From the NCBI RefSeq assembly GCF_000280055.1, contig NZ_ALAB01000005.1:62001-126000 (forward strand): a stretch of DNA of 64,000 bases, given 5' to 3'. This document shows positions 46,960 through 57,639 of the stretch, piece by piece. Source of the DNA: Alishewanella aestuarii B11. GTDB lineage: Bacteria > Pseudomonadota > Gammaproteobacteria > Enterobacterales > Alteromonadaceae. The notes below the pieces were generated by a model. That model worked only from the letters and a program-made list of their open reading frames with translations, was not told the origin of the DNA and did not search any database. A program made the translations under genes and the position numbers. The number at the start of each line of letters is the position of its first letter. Within the stretch, counting starts at the first letter, position 1.

Positions 46960-47017
46960 AGCGAGCACACAAAATTTAACTGTCACGTTAAAACCCAAAC
47001 GCTTTAGGAGATAGAGC

Positions 47018-47308
47018 ATGAATATTCGTCCATTACATGATCGTGTCATCATCAAACGTACCGACGCTGAGAGCAAGTCTGCCGGTGGCATCGTTCTGAC
47101 TGGTGCTTCCGCAGAAAAATCAACGCGCGGTGTCGTAGTAGCAGTGGGCAATGGTCGTATTTTAGATAACGGCGATGTGAAACCACTGGACGTTAAGGTT
47201 GGCGACAAGGTTCTGTTCGGTGCCTATGTAGAGCGCACTGAGAAAATTGATGGTCAGGAATATGTGATCACCAAAGAAGACAATATCTTAGGTGTAATTC
47301 TGGATTAA
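47018..47308 (+). CDS. groES: Co-chaperonin GroES
   Basis: This 96-residue lid of the GroEL chamber begins with [13 protein letters not shown], has the mobile loop near residues 16-32 ([15 protein letters not shown], seen in part) and ends KEDNILGVI. It is preceded by AGGAGA 7 nt from ATG and followed by groEL after 51 bp. Confidence 0.98.
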   Translation: MNIRPLHDRVIIKRTDAESKSAGGIVLTGASAEKSTRGVVVAVGNGRILDNGDVKPLDVKVGDKVLFGAYVERTEKIDGQEYVITKEDNILGVILD

Positions 47309-47332
47309 TTCCCCTTTCCCTTTTCTGATTAA

Positions 47333-48994
<1,662 letters not shown>

Positions 48995-49014
48995 CCCGCT
49001 GATTTTAAATAAAT

Positions 49015-49046
49015 AAGCCCTGACGGAAACGTCGGGGCTTTTTTTT
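49015..49046 (+). terminator. Terminator after groEL
   Basis: AAGCCCTGACG and CGTCGGGGCTT (one G-U pair) close a GAAA tetraloop and run into eight T, 20 bp after the groEL stop. Confidence 0.93.
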
Positions 49047-49126
49047 AGCTATTCAGCTTGCATAAACTTTGCGCAATCTATACTTTTAGCGCAATCTTAG
49101 GAAAGGTTTCTACCGGGAGAAAGACA

Positions 49127-49660
49127 ATGCGTAATCATTTAATCGCCTTAAGCCTTATTACGGTGTTGGGCATCGGCCAGGCCGCTGCTGCCGAGGTGCA
49201 GGTCAGCTTCCAGGAACCGGAAAAATTTACGGATATCCGGCCGACCAATGACACCCGTAGCCGTTATCAACAGCGGGTACAGACCGCATTTGAAAAAATG
49301 TTTAACGACATGGCGGCGCAGATGCCAGAGGGTTATCAGTGGCAAGTGACCATTACCGATATCGATCTGGCGGGTGATGTCGACTACTTTGCCGGCACTG
49401 GCGGTCAGGCACTGCGGATTATTAAAGATGTACATTCACCGGCAGTGCGTTTTAGTCATGTGTTGCGTGACCAGCGGGGTGAGGAAGTGCTGAGTGGTGA
49501 GGAGCGCTTGCGCGATATGGGCTTTTTACAGCGCATCAGCCGGCCGAGCGCCAGACCCGAGTTTGAATACGAAAGAGTGATGCTAAACGACTGGTTTACT
49601 AAGAATGTGCAGCCAGCCGTCACCCAGCATGCTGCCGTTACGCCGAAAACTGCGCACTAA
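49127..49660 (+). CDS. DUF3016-family exported protein
   Basis: This is a 177-residue protein with a cleavable signal peptide (cleavage likely after AAAA near residue 20). VSFQEPEKFTDIRP and the DLAGDVDYFAG segment match DUF3016, a family of periplasmic proteins of unknown function from gammaproteobacteria. ATG at 49127 has GGGAGA upstream. A longer frame from 49058 is not needed. Single gene between two terminators. Confidence 0.82.
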   Translation: MRNHLIALSLITVLGIGQAAAAEVQVSFQEPEKFTDIRPTNDTRSRYQQRVQTAFEKMFNDMAAQMPEGYQWQVTITDIDLAGDVDYFAGTGGQALRIIKDVHSPAVRFSHVLRDQRGEEVLSGEERLRDMGFLQRISRPSARPEFEYERVMLNDWFTKNVQPAVTQHAAVTPKTAH

Positions 49661-49688
49661 TACTGCAGTTTTCCCGCAGTAATCCATC

Positions 49689-49710
49689 CAGCCGGCAAAC
49701 TTGCCGGCTG
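49689..49710. terminator. Hairpin between convergent genes
   Basis: CAGCCGGCAA and TTGCCGGCTG are perfect inverted repeats two bases apart, between the DUF3016 gene and the minus-strand small gene. It probably terminates both, although T-runs are short. Confidence 0.6.
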
Positions 49711-49716
49711 TGTCGC

Positions 49717-50025
49717 TTACGCCTTTACGGCTGCACGGAACTCAGTCAGGGTTTTATGTAACAGCTGTAGCTGTTGCACGACCCGCTGTAGTGTGCTGGT
49801 ATTAAATTGCTGGCTATGGCGGATCGCCGCTACCTGTTCCGCGGTTTCAGCCAGGTACGGCATAAAGCGGTTGCTCTCGACTTTGAAACCGGCATCTTTA
49901 CTAAAGACTGTCTGATATTTGGCCTGGCCCTGTTGTTGTAGCTGCTCCAGCAAAGCATCTGCATCCAACGCCTTGCGGTAAAGTTCTTTCAGGTTTTCAT
50001 CCAACTGTTGTAGCAAGTTTTCCAT
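49717..50025 (-). CDS. Small helical protein, possibly PriC-like
   Basis: This is a 102-residue, all-helical, Gln/Leu-rich cytoplasmic protein without signal peptide (MENLLQQLDENLKELYRKA, then VVQQLQLLHKTLTEF). The middle pattern FSKDAGFKVESNRFMPYL distantly recalls the primosomal replication protein PriC family, but it is much shorter than E. coli PriC (175 residues), so this is only a suggestion. It is a single minus-strand gene with host-like codon use. Confidence 0.6.
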   Translation of the reverse strand: MENLLQQLDENLKELYRKALDADALLEQLQQQGQAKYQTVFSKDAGFKVESNRFMPYLAETAEQVAAIRHSQQFNTSTLQRVVQQLQLLHKTLTEFRAAVKA

Positions 50026-50145
50026 TGATCATGTCACTTCGTGTTTCAGTAGCCGTATTATGCCATAGTCTGGCTATTGCTGGTGTGGCCGGTGTACTTT
50101 TTTGACGGCGGCTTTGCAATCTGCGGTTTGCAATTACAGTGCTTT

Positions 50146-50158
50146 GTTATATTATATC
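50146..50158 (+). promoter_or_regulatory. Zur-like palindrome upstream of the merC-like gene
   Basis: GTTATATTATATC is a near-palindrome very close to the gammaproteobacterial Zur core GTTATAnTATAAC. It also provides TATATT as a -10. It lies 40 bp upstream of the start of a Cys-rich MerC-family membrane protein, so zinc-dependent repression is a reasonable hypothesis. Confidence 0.45.
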
Positions 50159-50198
50159 GTCTCGAGACAACACTCGGAACGAAGATAGGGGTTCGGTT

Positions 50199-50603
50199 GT
50201 GCTGGCAAAGGCAAGGCTATTATTTGATAAGTTCGGTATTATGGTCACATCACTCTGTGCCATTCACTGTATTTTATTGCCGGTGATCCTGCCTGTATTA
50301 CCGTTACTGGGCTTAACCGCCGCCCATAACCATGCCTTTGAAGGCTTTGTGCTGTTATTTACCATGGTGCTGGGTTTTATTACGCTGTTTATCGGCTTTC
50401 ATCGTTATCATCGCAAACTCTACCCGTTTTATTCGCTGTTCTTAGGTGGTTTTATTTACTGGCAGCGTGATGCCTGGGGCCACGATTACGAGCATGTCAT
50501 TCTGGTGATTGGCGCCTCGCTCGTCGTGTTTGCCCATATTATGAATATGCGGCTTTGCAATCAGTGTAATAGCTGTGAAACCGATGATAAAAAACCTGCA
50601 TAA
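50199..50603 (+). CDS. MerC-domain inner-membrane protein
   Basis: This is a 134-residue protein with four membrane helices. SLCAIHCILLPVILPVLP near residue 18 carries the Cys/His pair typical of MerC. The C-terminus ends in a metal-binding-like CNQCNSCE. No merR, merA or merP is nearby, so this is not a mercury operon; such lone MerC-like proteins are likely transporters of other metals. GTG at 50199 follows AGGGG; the ATG at 50139 lies upstream of the operator-like palindrome and is unlikely. Confidence 0.82.
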   Translation: MLAKARLLFDKFGIMVTSLCAIHCILLPVILPVLPLLGLTAAHNHAFEGFVLLFTMVLGFITLFIGFHRYHRKLYPFYSLFLGGFIYWQRDAWGHDYEHVILVIGASLVVFAHIMNMRLCNQCNSCETDDKKPA

Positions 50604-50616
50604 TGCAGGTTTTTTT
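50591..50616 (+). terminator. Terminator overlapping the merC-like stop codon
   Basis: AAAACCTGCA and TGCAGGTTTT pair around TAA, which is the stop codon itself, followed by more T. It may also serve ugpQ from the other side. Confidence 0.88.
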
Positions 50617-50635
50617 ACGTCAGGTGGTTGTGGTT

Positions 50636-51325
50636 TTATGTCAGAAGCTTGCGGCTGCGCGCCGGATAATTAGTAAAAACCCCATCGACACCCAGCGCCT
50701 TTAGCCGCGCTAAATCATCTGCCTCATCTACCGTATAAACATAAAGCTGTAGTTGCCGGGCTTTGGCATCGGCAACCAGTGCCTCGTCGATAAAACCGGC
50801 ATCACAGTGCACTGAGTACGCTTGCAATTGCGCAGCGAAGGCGCAATTGTCGGTGGGCAGTGAAGCCGTTAGAGCACCGGTTTTTAGCTCAGGCCGCGCC
50901 GCTTTTACGGCTGCTAGCAGTTTATGATTAAAGGAGGAAATCAGCAGGCTGTTAAGATCATAGTTCAGCTCGCGCTCAGCGCGCTGCAGCAGCTTTAGCA
51001 AGGGATCGAGCGTATCCGCGCCCTTTAATTCGATATTTAGCCAACAGCGGCCCTGTACCAGCTGCAGCACCTGCCACAAAAGTGGGATCGGCTCGCCGGC
51101 ACCGGCGTCGATGGTGGCCAGTTGTGCCAAGCTATGCTGGTAAATACTGCCGCTGCCATTGGTGGTGCGCTGTAAATGCGGATCGTGGATCACAATCAGT
51201 TCGCCCTCTACCGCAAACACATCCAGTTCGATAGCATCTGCGCCCTGGGCTAAGGCCTGGCGAAACGCCAGCAGGGTATTTTCCGGATACTCACCACTGG
51301 CGCCGCGATGCGCAATAATTTGCAT
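50636..51325 (-). CDS. ugpQ: Glycerophosphodiester phosphodiesterase, cytoplasmic UgpQ type
   Basis: This 229-residue TIM-barrel enzyme cleaves glycerophosphodiesters to glycerol-3-phosphate and alcohol. IIAHRGASGEYPENTLLAF holds the catalytic HR...EN motif, and ELDVFAVEGELIVIHDP the metal site. There is no signal peptide, so it is the cytoplasmic type. ATG at 51325 directly follows the psd stop (1 bp gap), so it is in operon with phosphatidylserine decarboxylase; both belong to phospholipid turnover. Confidence 0.9.
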   Translation of the reverse strand: MQIIAHRGASGEYPENTLLAFRQALAQGADAIELDVFAVEGELIVIHDPHLQRTTNGSGSIYQHSLAQLATIDAGAGEPIPLLWQVLQLVQGRCWLNIELKGADTLDPLLKLLQRAERELNYDLNSLLISSFNHKLLAAVKAARPELKTGALTASLPTDNCAFAAQLQAYSVHCDAGFIDEALVADAKARQLQLYVYTVDEADDLARLKALGVDGVFTNYPARSRKLLT

Positions 51326-51326
51326 C

Positions 51327-52202
51327 TTAGTCCGCCGTCTTGGTTGGCTTAATATTGGCAAAGGCGGTGCCCATACGGGTCACTGTGCCCGGCTGTTGGT
51401 CAGCTAAAAAGTCGATGCTGCCATGCGGGAACGCCAGGATCACGGTAGAGCCCAGTTTAAAACGACCCATCTCGGCACCTTTTTCCAGCCTGATGCTGTT
51501 TAAGCCCTCAGCCGGATACTGCCAGCGAAATATCTCTTTACCGGTCGGTGGTGTGACGGTGCCTGCCCAAACTGTTTCGATACTGGCCACGATAGTGGCG
51601 CCAACCAATACCAATGCCATAGGGCCGAATTCAGTATCAAAAATGGTTACTACTCGTTCATTACGGGCAAACAGATCCGGGACATTTTCAGCGGTCAGCG
51701 GGTTTACTGAGAATAGCTCACCTGGTACATAGATCATCTCGCGCAGGGTGCCGCTAACCGGCATATGGATACGGTGGTAATCTTTGGGCGCCAGGTAAAT
51801 CGTAGCGAATTTACCGCCAGCAAAAGGCTCCGCCGTTTCGGCTTTACCGCCGAGCAGACTTTGCAGGCTGTAATCGTGGTTTTTTGCCTGCACCAGCTGG
51901 CCAGCGACGATATCGCCGAGCTGGCTGATGGCACCGTCTACCGGGTGCGCGACGATGGCAGGATCGGCGACCAGCGGCCGGATTCCGTCTTTCAGCGGCC
52001 GGGTAAAGAACTCATTAAAGCTGGCATAGTCACTGGCTTTTTCATGCCTGGCTTCCTGCATATTGATCTTATAGGCTTTGATAAACAGGCTAATCAGGGC
52101 ATGACTGATAAAACCCAGTTTCGCTGCGGCCAGATAACCCACCAAACGTGATAACAGGTGCTTGGGTAACAGGTATTGCAGAGTGATTTTAAATTTATCC
52201 AT
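51327..52202 (-). CDS. psd: Phosphatidylserine decarboxylase proenzyme
   Basis: This 291-residue membrane-associated enzyme makes phosphatidylethanolamine. The self-cleavage site is LGST near residue 252 ([12 protein letters not shown]), where Ser becomes the pyruvoyl group. [24 protein letters not shown] and MALVLVGA blocks are all present. rsgA lies 34 bp upstream, as in E. coli. Confidence 0.96.
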   Translation of the reverse strand: MDKFKITLQYLLPKHLLSRLVGYLAAAKLGFISHALISLFIKAYKINMQEARHEKASDYASFNEFFTRPLKDGIRPLVADPAIVAHPVDGAISQLGDIVAGQLVQAKNHDYSLQSLLGGKAETAEPFAGGKFATIYLAPKDYHRIHMPVSGTLREMIYVPGELFSVNPLTAENVPDLFARNERVVTIFDTEFGPMALVLVGATIVASIETVWAGTVTPPTGKEIFRWQYPAEGLNSIRLEKGAEMGRFKLGSTVILAFPHGSIDFLADQQPGTVTRMGTAFANIKPTKTAD

Positions 52203-52236
52203 AAGATGTCAGCTACTCGTATTAAAAGACTAAAAG

Positions 52237-53271
52237 TTAAAAATAATGCGGTTTATCCTGCGCCATACTGTGCAGGATTTTCTGGTAACTCTCGTAGCGT
52301 AGCGGGCTGATTTCGCCCTCTGCCACCGCATGCTGTATGGCACAGCCCGGATCGGTCAGATGCTTACAGTCGCGAAACTTACAACGGCCCAGCCAGGGGC
52401 GGAACTCGATAAAGCCGTTGGTCACTTCCTCCGGCGATAAATGCCAGAGTGCAAACTCGCGAATACCCGGTGAATCAATCAGCTTGCCACCTTCCGGCAG
52501 GTGATACAGCCGGGATACCGTCGTGGTATGCTGGCCCAGACCTGATACTTCCGATACTTCCTGCGTCGCGGCCGCCAGACCCGGCATCAGCGTATTCATC
52601 AGCGATGACTTGCCGACGCCCGACTGGCCAACAAAGATGCTGGTACCGCTATGCAGATACTGTAGCAGCTCGGCCATACCCTGACCGGTTTTGGCACTGA
52701 CCAGCAGACAGGCGTAGCCCATCTGCCGGTACAGTTGCAGGTGCTGGTCAAGCGCCTGTTGTTCGGTTTCGGGTAATAAGTCGACTTTATTAATCACCAG
52801 TAGTGGTTTAATGCCGGTGATTTCTGAGGCCACCAGATAACGGTCGATAATATTTAACGACAGTGCCGGCAGGATAGCGGAGACAATAATCATTAAATCG
52901 ATATTGGCGGCGACCGGTTTTAAACCATCATAGAAATCCGGGCGTAGCAGTACCGAGTGCCGTTCTGCCACCGCTTCAATCACGCCATCAATGCTGCCGG
53001 TCGGTTGTTTGCTGCGGCGCCAGCTGACCTCGTCGCCGGTGACCACCGAACTGATAGTGCGGCGCATATTACAGCGCACTACTGCACCGCTGGCATCTTC
53101 GACATCGGCATGCTGACCAAAGCGGCTAAGCACTAGACCCTGTTCCGGCGGATGCAATAGGGCGTCGTCCCAGTCACTGGTACTGGCTTTGCTGCTGCGT
53201 TTTAGCCGCCGCTGCTCATTGTCGGCAATACGTTGATGCTGGCGTTGATTCAGGTGTTTTTTCTTGGTCAC
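52237..53271 (-). CDS. rsgA: Small ribosomal subunit biogenesis GTPase RsgA
   Basis: This is a 344-residue circularly permuted GTPase. A basic N-terminal tail and OB domain precede the G4-G1 order: NKVDLL, then [12 protein letters not shown], then [10 protein letters not shown]-terminal zinc site follows ([14 protein letters not shown]). It checks 30S maturation. The start is GTG at 53271, divergent from orn with about 110 bp between. Confidence 0.96.
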   Translation of the reverse strand: MTKKKHLNQRQHQRIADNEQRRLKRSSKASTSDWDDALLHPPEQGLVLSRFGQHADVEDASGAVVRCNMRRTISSVVTGDEVSWRRSKQPTGSIDGVIEAVAERHSVLLRPDFYDGLKPVAANIDLMIIVSAILPALSLNIIDRYLVASEITGIKPLLVINKVDLLPETEQQALDQHLQLYRQMGYACLLVSAKTGQGMAELLQYLHSGTSIFVGQSGVGKSSLMNTLMPGLAAATQEVSEVSGLGQHTTTVSRLYHLPEGGKLIDSPGIREFALWHLSPEEVTNGFIEFRPWLGRCKFRDCKHLTDPGCAIQHAVAEGEISPLRYESYQKILHSMAQDKPHYF

Positions 53272-53380
53272 GGTTTACCGTTTTGCTGGCTTTAGCTATC
53301 ACAGTTGGTTTCTGGGGTGTATCATACCTGTAAAGCGCCCGCGGACAAAGCCATCTGGCTTCGATATAGCTGAGGAAACT

Positions 53381-53929
53381 ATGGCAGTAAATGATACTAA
53401 TCTGATTTGGCTGGATCTGGAAATGACCGGCCTGGAACCGAAAACCGACGTCATTCTGGAAATGGCGACCATCGTTACCGACAGTCAGTTAAATATTCTG
53501 GCCGAGGGCCCGGTATTTGCGATTAAGACGGCGGACGAGATTCTGGATAATATGGACCCCTGGTGTGTAGAGCAGCATGGCAAGAGCGGTTTGACTGCCC
53601 GTTGTCGTGCCAGCACGGTGACGCTGGCAGAGGCCGAGCAGCAAACCATCGCTTTTTTAAGCCAGTATGTCAGCAAGGGCAAATCCCCGATGTGTGGTAA
53701 CAGCATTGGTCAGGACCGGCGTTTTCTGGCGGAGTATGCGCCAGAGCTGGAAGCTTTCTTCCATTACCGTAATTTAGATGTCAGCACGGTAAAAGAACTG
53801 GCGCGGCGCTGGCATCCTGAGGTGCTGCAGAAGGTGCAAAAGAGCAGCAGTCATCTGGCGCTGGATGATATCCGCGAGTCGATTGCTGAATTAGTCACCT
53901 ATCGCCAATATTTTTTTCGTTTACCCTGA
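53381..53929 (+). CDS. orn: Oligoribonuclease
   Basis: This is a 182-residue DEDDh 3'-5' exoribonuclease for short RNA and pGp[13 protein letters not shown] has the first Asp/Glu pair, [11 protein letters not shown] the second Asp, and [14 protein letters not shown] the His/Asp. ATG at 53381 has GAGGAA upstream and gives the standard length; the longer frame from 53264 overlaps rsgA. Divergent orn/rsgA is conserved. Confidence 0.97.
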   Translation: MAVNDTNLIWLDLEMTGLEPKTDVILEMATIVTDSQLNILAEGPVFAIKTADEILDNMDPWCVEQHGKSGLTARCRASTVTLAEAEQQTIAFLSQYVSKGKSPMCGNSIGQDRRFLAEYAPELEAFFHYRNLDVSTVKELARRWHPEVLQKVQKSSSHLALDDIRESIAELVTYRQYFFRLP

Positions 53930-54013
53930 AAAAAACCTTGCATCGGGCGACTGATTTTGTAAAATGCGCGCCATCAAACGCAAGATTAACCTTGTTAATC
54001 ACTGCGACCCGAT

Positions 54014-54089
54014 GCGAGTTTAGCTCAGCTGGTAGAGCGCGACCTTGCCAAGGTCGAGGTCACGAGTTCGAACCTCGTAACTCGCTCCA
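54014..54089 (+). tRNA. tRNA-Gly (GCC)
   Basis: Acceptor GCGAGTT pairs with AACTCGC. The D-arm is GCTCAGCTGGTAGAGC, the anticodon stem is GACCT/AGGTC with loop TTGCCAA (anticodon GCC at 54047-54049), and the T-arm contains GTTCGAACC. The CCA end is encoded (54087-54089). Position between orn and queG is the same as the glyVXY genes in E. coli, but only one copy is present here. Confidence 0.97.
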
Positions 54090-54097
54090 AATTCAAC

Positions 54098-54123
54098 ACA
54101 AAGCAGCCTAACGGCTGCTTTGT
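54098..54123 (+). terminator. Terminator after tRNA-Gly
   Basis: ACAAAGCAGCC and GGCTGCTTTGT form a perfect 11 bp stem with a 4 nt loop, 8 bp after the tRNA, followed by CGTTTCT. Confidence 0.8.
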
Positions 54124-54261
54124 CGTTTCTGACGCCTGAGCCGAGTTGCGCTGCTAGCGCCGATGTTGGCCTGATAAAGATTTTCTGTTAAATTTTCTGC
54201 GCGTTAGCAGCGCAAGATCTATACTGCAAGAGTGCCGATAAGCTGTGGTCGGAGGTTGAGT

Positions 54262-54465
54262 ATGGTCAAATCCCCCTGTATCCGAAATTGTTGTTTAGAT
54301 CAACAGGACTGTTGCCTTGGCTGCGGCCGGCTACTCAGCGAAATTACCGAGTGGCATCAGGCATCGAGTCGTCGACAACAACAGATCTGCGATCTGGCCG
54401 CCGCCCGGCTGGTGCAGCGGGATGAGCAACTTAGCCAGCATCTCTGGGCAAGCCCTTCTGAATAA
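54262..54465 (+). CDS. DUF1289-family small Cys-rich protein
   Basis: This is a 67-residue protein. SPCIRNCCLDQQDCCLGCGR near the start matches the CxxxC...CxGCxR pattern of DUF1289, followed by the EITEW block. It is probably a small Fe-S or zinc protein of unknown role. GGAGG lies 6 nt before ATG. The last 35 nt overlap the 3' end of queG on the opposite strand. Confidence 0.88.
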   Translation: MVKSPCIRNCCLDQQDCCLGCGRLLSEITEWHQASSRRQQQICDLAAARLVQRDEQLSQHLWASPSE

Positions 54466-55564
54466 TTCGCACCAGTCTTTCGGTACTGCGTGGTAACAGA
54501 TTCTGCGCCAGATAGCTTTTGTGTTTTTGTTGCTGCAAGGCCCACTCAATATGTTCGGCAACCAGCGGCGTCGCTGTTGGCAGTGCCTGTTTAAGCGTGG
54601 CGACAATTTCTGGCTGATAGGGTGCATTACCCAGCGCCACTGCCAGATTGCGCTGCCAGCGTTCAAAACCAATACGCCGGATGGCACTGCCTTCGGTCAG
54701 GCGCAGGAAGGTCGTTTCATCCCACTGAAATAATGCCAGCAGTGATTGATCCTGCCACTGTGGCCGGCGTTGAAAATCCGGCTCTTCAGTTAGCGGCGCC
54801 TGCCGGTTAACCGGGCATACCAGCTGGCAATCATCACAACCATAGATACGATTGCCCAGTAAGGGTCTGAATTCCGTTGGAATGGCGTCTTTAAGTTCAA
54901 TTGTCAGATAGGAGATACAGCGGCGGGCATCAACGACATAGGGTGCGACGATAGCGCCGGTTGGGCAGCTGGTAATACAGGCGACACAGCTGCCACAATC
55001 GCCCGGGTGTGGTTGGTCGGCCGGAAGTTCCAGATTAACCAGCAATTCGCCGAGGAAAAACCAGGAACCGGCTTCTTCAGCCAGCAACAAGCTGTGTTTC
55101 CCTATCCAACCCAGACCGGCTTGCTGCGCTAAAGGCCGTTCTAAAATCGGCGCCGAATCGACAAAGGGCCGGCAGTCCAGATCCGAGATCAGGGTGGCAA
55201 TTTTTTGTCCCAGTTGTTTTAAGCGGTTACGCATTAACTTGTGATAATCGCGACCCAGCGCATAGCGGCTGATATAGGCCTGACTGGGATCGGCCAGGTT
55301 CGTCGCAAAGGCGGCGGCTTTGGGCAAATAGTCCAGCCGTACACTAATCACACTTAAGGTCCCCGGATGCAGTTCGGTGGGTCTGGCGCGCAACATGCCA
55401 TGCTCTGCCATATACTGCATTTCGCCATGGTAACCGGCGTCCAGCCACTGCTGCAAACGCGCCTCCTGCTCGGCGCCCAGCTGCGGCCGGCTAATGCCAC
55501 AGGACTGAAAGCCCAGTTCTTTGGCCCAGGTTTTAATTTGCTGACTAATCTGTTCTGCTTGCAT
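54431..55564 (-). CDS. queG: Epoxyqueuosine reductase QueG
   Basis: This 377-residue cobalamin- and Fe-S-dependent enzyme performs the last step of queuosine synthesis in tRNA. Two 4Fe-4S motifs are visible: CGSCVACITSCPTGAI near residue 190 and CDDCQLVCPVN near 245. HEAT-like repeats lie at the C-terminus. It completes the pathway with queA and tgt in this window. Unlike in E. coli, it is on the opposite strand to tsaE and nnr is missing from between them. Confidence 0.95.
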   Translation of the reverse strand: MQAEQISQQIKTWAKELGFQSCGISRPQLGAEQEARLQQWLDAGYHGEMQYMAEHGMLRARPTELHPGTLSVISVRLDYLPKAAAFATNLADPSQAYISRYALGRDYHKLMRNRLKQLGQKIATLISDLDCRPFVDSAPILERPLAQQAGLGWIGKHSLLLAEEAGSWFFLGELLVNLELPADQPHPGDCGSCVACITSCPTGAIVAPYVVDARRCISYLTIELKDAIPTEFRPLLGNRIYGCDDCQLVCPVNRQAPLTEEPDFQRRPQWQDQSLLALFQWDETTFLRLTEGSAIRRIGFERWQRNLAVALGNAPYQPEIVATLKQALPTATPLVAEHIEWALQQQKHKSYLAQNLLPRSTERLVRIIQKGLPRDAG

Positions 55565-55792
55565 GCTATCCGTTCAGCAGCGCCATAAGATGCGGCTGAA
55601 AGTGACTGAGGTTGAGATACGCTAACTGTAACATAAGACGGAACTTTTTACCCAAAGTCAGCGTAATTGAGGAACTTGCGCCACAAAGCAACGTCGAAGC
55701 GGGAGAATTAAGCGGTTTTTCTGGCTCAGGGCGCGCCACCTTTGTTACCATAGCAAACGAATTGTCTGGGTACTGTGGTCAGGAGTATTAGC

Positions 55793-56266
55793 GTGTCGTC
55801 TTATGTGGTGCAACTTCCGTCGGAACAGGCTACGCTGGCGTTTGCGGCTAAATTAGCGGCACAGCTACAGGGCGGTATGGTCGTGTTTTTACAAGGCTCG
55901 CTCGGAGCCGGAAAAACCACCTTCTGCCGTGGCCTGATCCAGGCGTTGGGGCACCAGGGCACAGTCAAAAGCCCAACCTATACCCTGGTCGAGCCCTATC
56001 AGCTGGGACAATTGCAGCTTTATCATTTTGATTTATATCGGCTGCATGATGCGGAAGAACTGGAATTTATGGGCATCCGCGATTACTTTAATCAACAGAG
56101 CCTGTGTTTAATTGAGTGGCCGGAGCGCGGTGAGGGGTTTTTGCCGCTACCGGATTTGCGGATTCAGCTGACTCAACAGGGAGAGTTGCGCATCTTGCAG
56201 TTAACGGCGGCGAGTCAGCCTGGCAGTAAAATAATAACGATATTGACGGATAATGAGAAAAACTAA
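55793..56266 (+). CDS. tsaE: tRNA threonylcarbamoyladenosine synthesis ATPase TsaE
   Basis: This is a 157-residue P-loop protein, part of the TsaBDE complex that makes t6A37 in tRNA. Walker A is GSLGAGKTTFCRG near residue 34, with SPTYTLVEPY and HFDLYRL as further family blocks. GTG at 55793 is chosen because AGGAG lies 7 nt upstream; GTG at 55775 is upstream of that site. It overlaps amiB by 14 nt. Confidence 0.94.
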   Translation: MSSYVVQLPSEQATLAFAAKLAAQLQGGMVVFLQGSLGAGKTTFCRGLIQALGHQGTVKSPTYTLVEPYQLGQLQLYHFDLYRLHDAEELEFMGIRDYFNQQSLCLIEWPERGEGFLPLPDLRIQLTQQGELRILQLTAASQPGSKIITILTDNEKN

Positions 56267-57638
56267 CGCGCTGTCACTGCTATGCCTGTGGTTACTGTGT
56301 CTGCTGGCTTTACCGGCGGCACAGGCCAGTAGCCAGGTGCAGAATGTTCGGATCTCGCCGACGGTAGACAATACCCGGGTGGTGTTTGATCTGGCTTCGG
56401 CCCCGGACTTTAAATATTTTACGCTGGATAATCCCGACCGGCTGGTCATCGATTTGAGTAATGTCCGCGGCAATACTAACCTACCGGCCAGTCAGGGCCA
56501 GGCCGATCTTATCCGTGGCATTCGCAGTAGCGGTGGTCAGGGCAAGATGCGGATAGTGCTGGATCTGACGCAGGGCGTAAAACCGAATGTGTTTGCGTTG
56601 GCGCCAGCCGCGCCGCATGGCCATCGTCTGGTGGTCGATTTACCGGGTCGCACTGGCAGTGCCGCAGTAGCGGCTAACCCTACTACCACAACGCCACCGG
56701 CCAGCACTACGGCTACGTCCTCTGCGGGAAACCGAACACCACAGCCTGTGCCGCCAGCCAGTATCAGAGCGGCGCGCGATATTGTGATTGCGGTCGATGC
56801 CGGTCATGGTGGCACCGATCCCGGCTCTATTGGCCCAGCCGGCACCTTTGAGAAAAATCTGACCTTACCCATTGCCCGCCAACTGGTGGAGCGGATTAAC
56901 CGCGAACCCGGCATGAAAGCTGCCCTGGTCCGTACCGGCGATTACTTTGTGCCGGTGAATAGCCGTACCGACATTGCCCGGCGCCTGCAGGCTGACTTAT
57001 TGATTTCTGTGCATGCCGACGCCTTTACTTCACCGCATCCGCGCGGCGCTTCAGTCTGGGTGCTGTCATTGCGTCGTGCCACCTCAGAAGTGGGCCGGAT
57101 GTTGGAGCAAACAGAGCGCCACAGCGAATTACTCGGTGGCGTGGCAGAGGTGATCAAAGACTCTGCAAATGAGCGTTATCTGGCACAGACGGTACTGGAC
57201 TTATCTATGAACCATTCGATGGTCAGTGCGCATCAGGTGGCGAACCAGATCCTGTCCGAGATGGGCAAGGTCACGACCTTGCATAAAAGGGAGCCGCAGT
57301 CCGCCAGTTTGGGCGTACTGCGGGCACCGGATATTCCATCGATCCTGGTGGAAGTTGGCTTTATTTCAAACCCGCAGGAAGAACGCTTGCTGCGTAATCC
57401 CAACCATCAGCAAAAACTGGTGCAATCCATTTTTAATGGCGTAAGGCGGCACTTTGAGCTTTCGCCACCGGCTGATTCGCTGTTTGCGCAGCGTCGTGCC
57501 CGTGAACACAGGGTCCAGGCCGGTGAGTCCTTATCGTTGTTGGCTCAGCGCTACAACGTATCGATTGATGAGTTAAGACGGCATAACGAATTACGTTCAG
57601 ACAGCCTGCGTATTGGTCAGGTGCTGCGGATCCCTTAA
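56253..57638 (+). CDS. amiB: N-acetylmuramoyl-L-alanine amidase AmiB
   Basis: This is a 461-residue periplasmic cell-separation amidase. It has a signal peptide (1-25), an AMIN domain (about 28-130), a Thr/Pro/Ser-rich linker (about 140-165), an Amidase_3 domain with zinc ligands in [11 protein letters not shown] and SVHADAF and the catalytic Glu in LVEVGF, and a C-terminal LysM domain ([17 protein letters not shown]) that binds peptidoglycan. A LysM is not universal in AmiB; E. coli AmiB lacks it. It is coupled to tsaE and followed by mutL after 1 bp. Confidence 0.95.
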   Translation: MRKTNALSLLCLWLLCLLALPAAQASSQVQNVRISPTVDNTRVVFDLASAPDFKYFTLDNPDRLVIDLSNVRGNTNLPASQGQADLIRGIRSSGGQGKMRIVLDLTQGVKPNVFALAPAAPHGHRLVVDLPGRTGSAAVAANPTTTTPPASTTATSSAGNRTPQPVPPASIRAARDIVIAVDAGHGGTDPGSIGPAGTFEKNLTLPIARQLVERINREPGMKAALVRTGDYFVPVNSRTDIARRLQADLLISVHADAFTSPHPRGASVWVLSLRRATSEVGRMLEQTERHSELLGGVAEVIKDSANERYLAQTVLDLSMNHSMVSAHQVANQILSEMGKVTTLHKREPQSASLGVLRAPDIPSILVEVGFISNPQEERLLRNPNHQQKLVQSIFNGVRRHFELSPPADSLFAQRRAREHRVQAGESLSLLAQRYNVSIDELRRHNELRSDSLRIGQVLRIP

Positions 57639-57639
57639 G

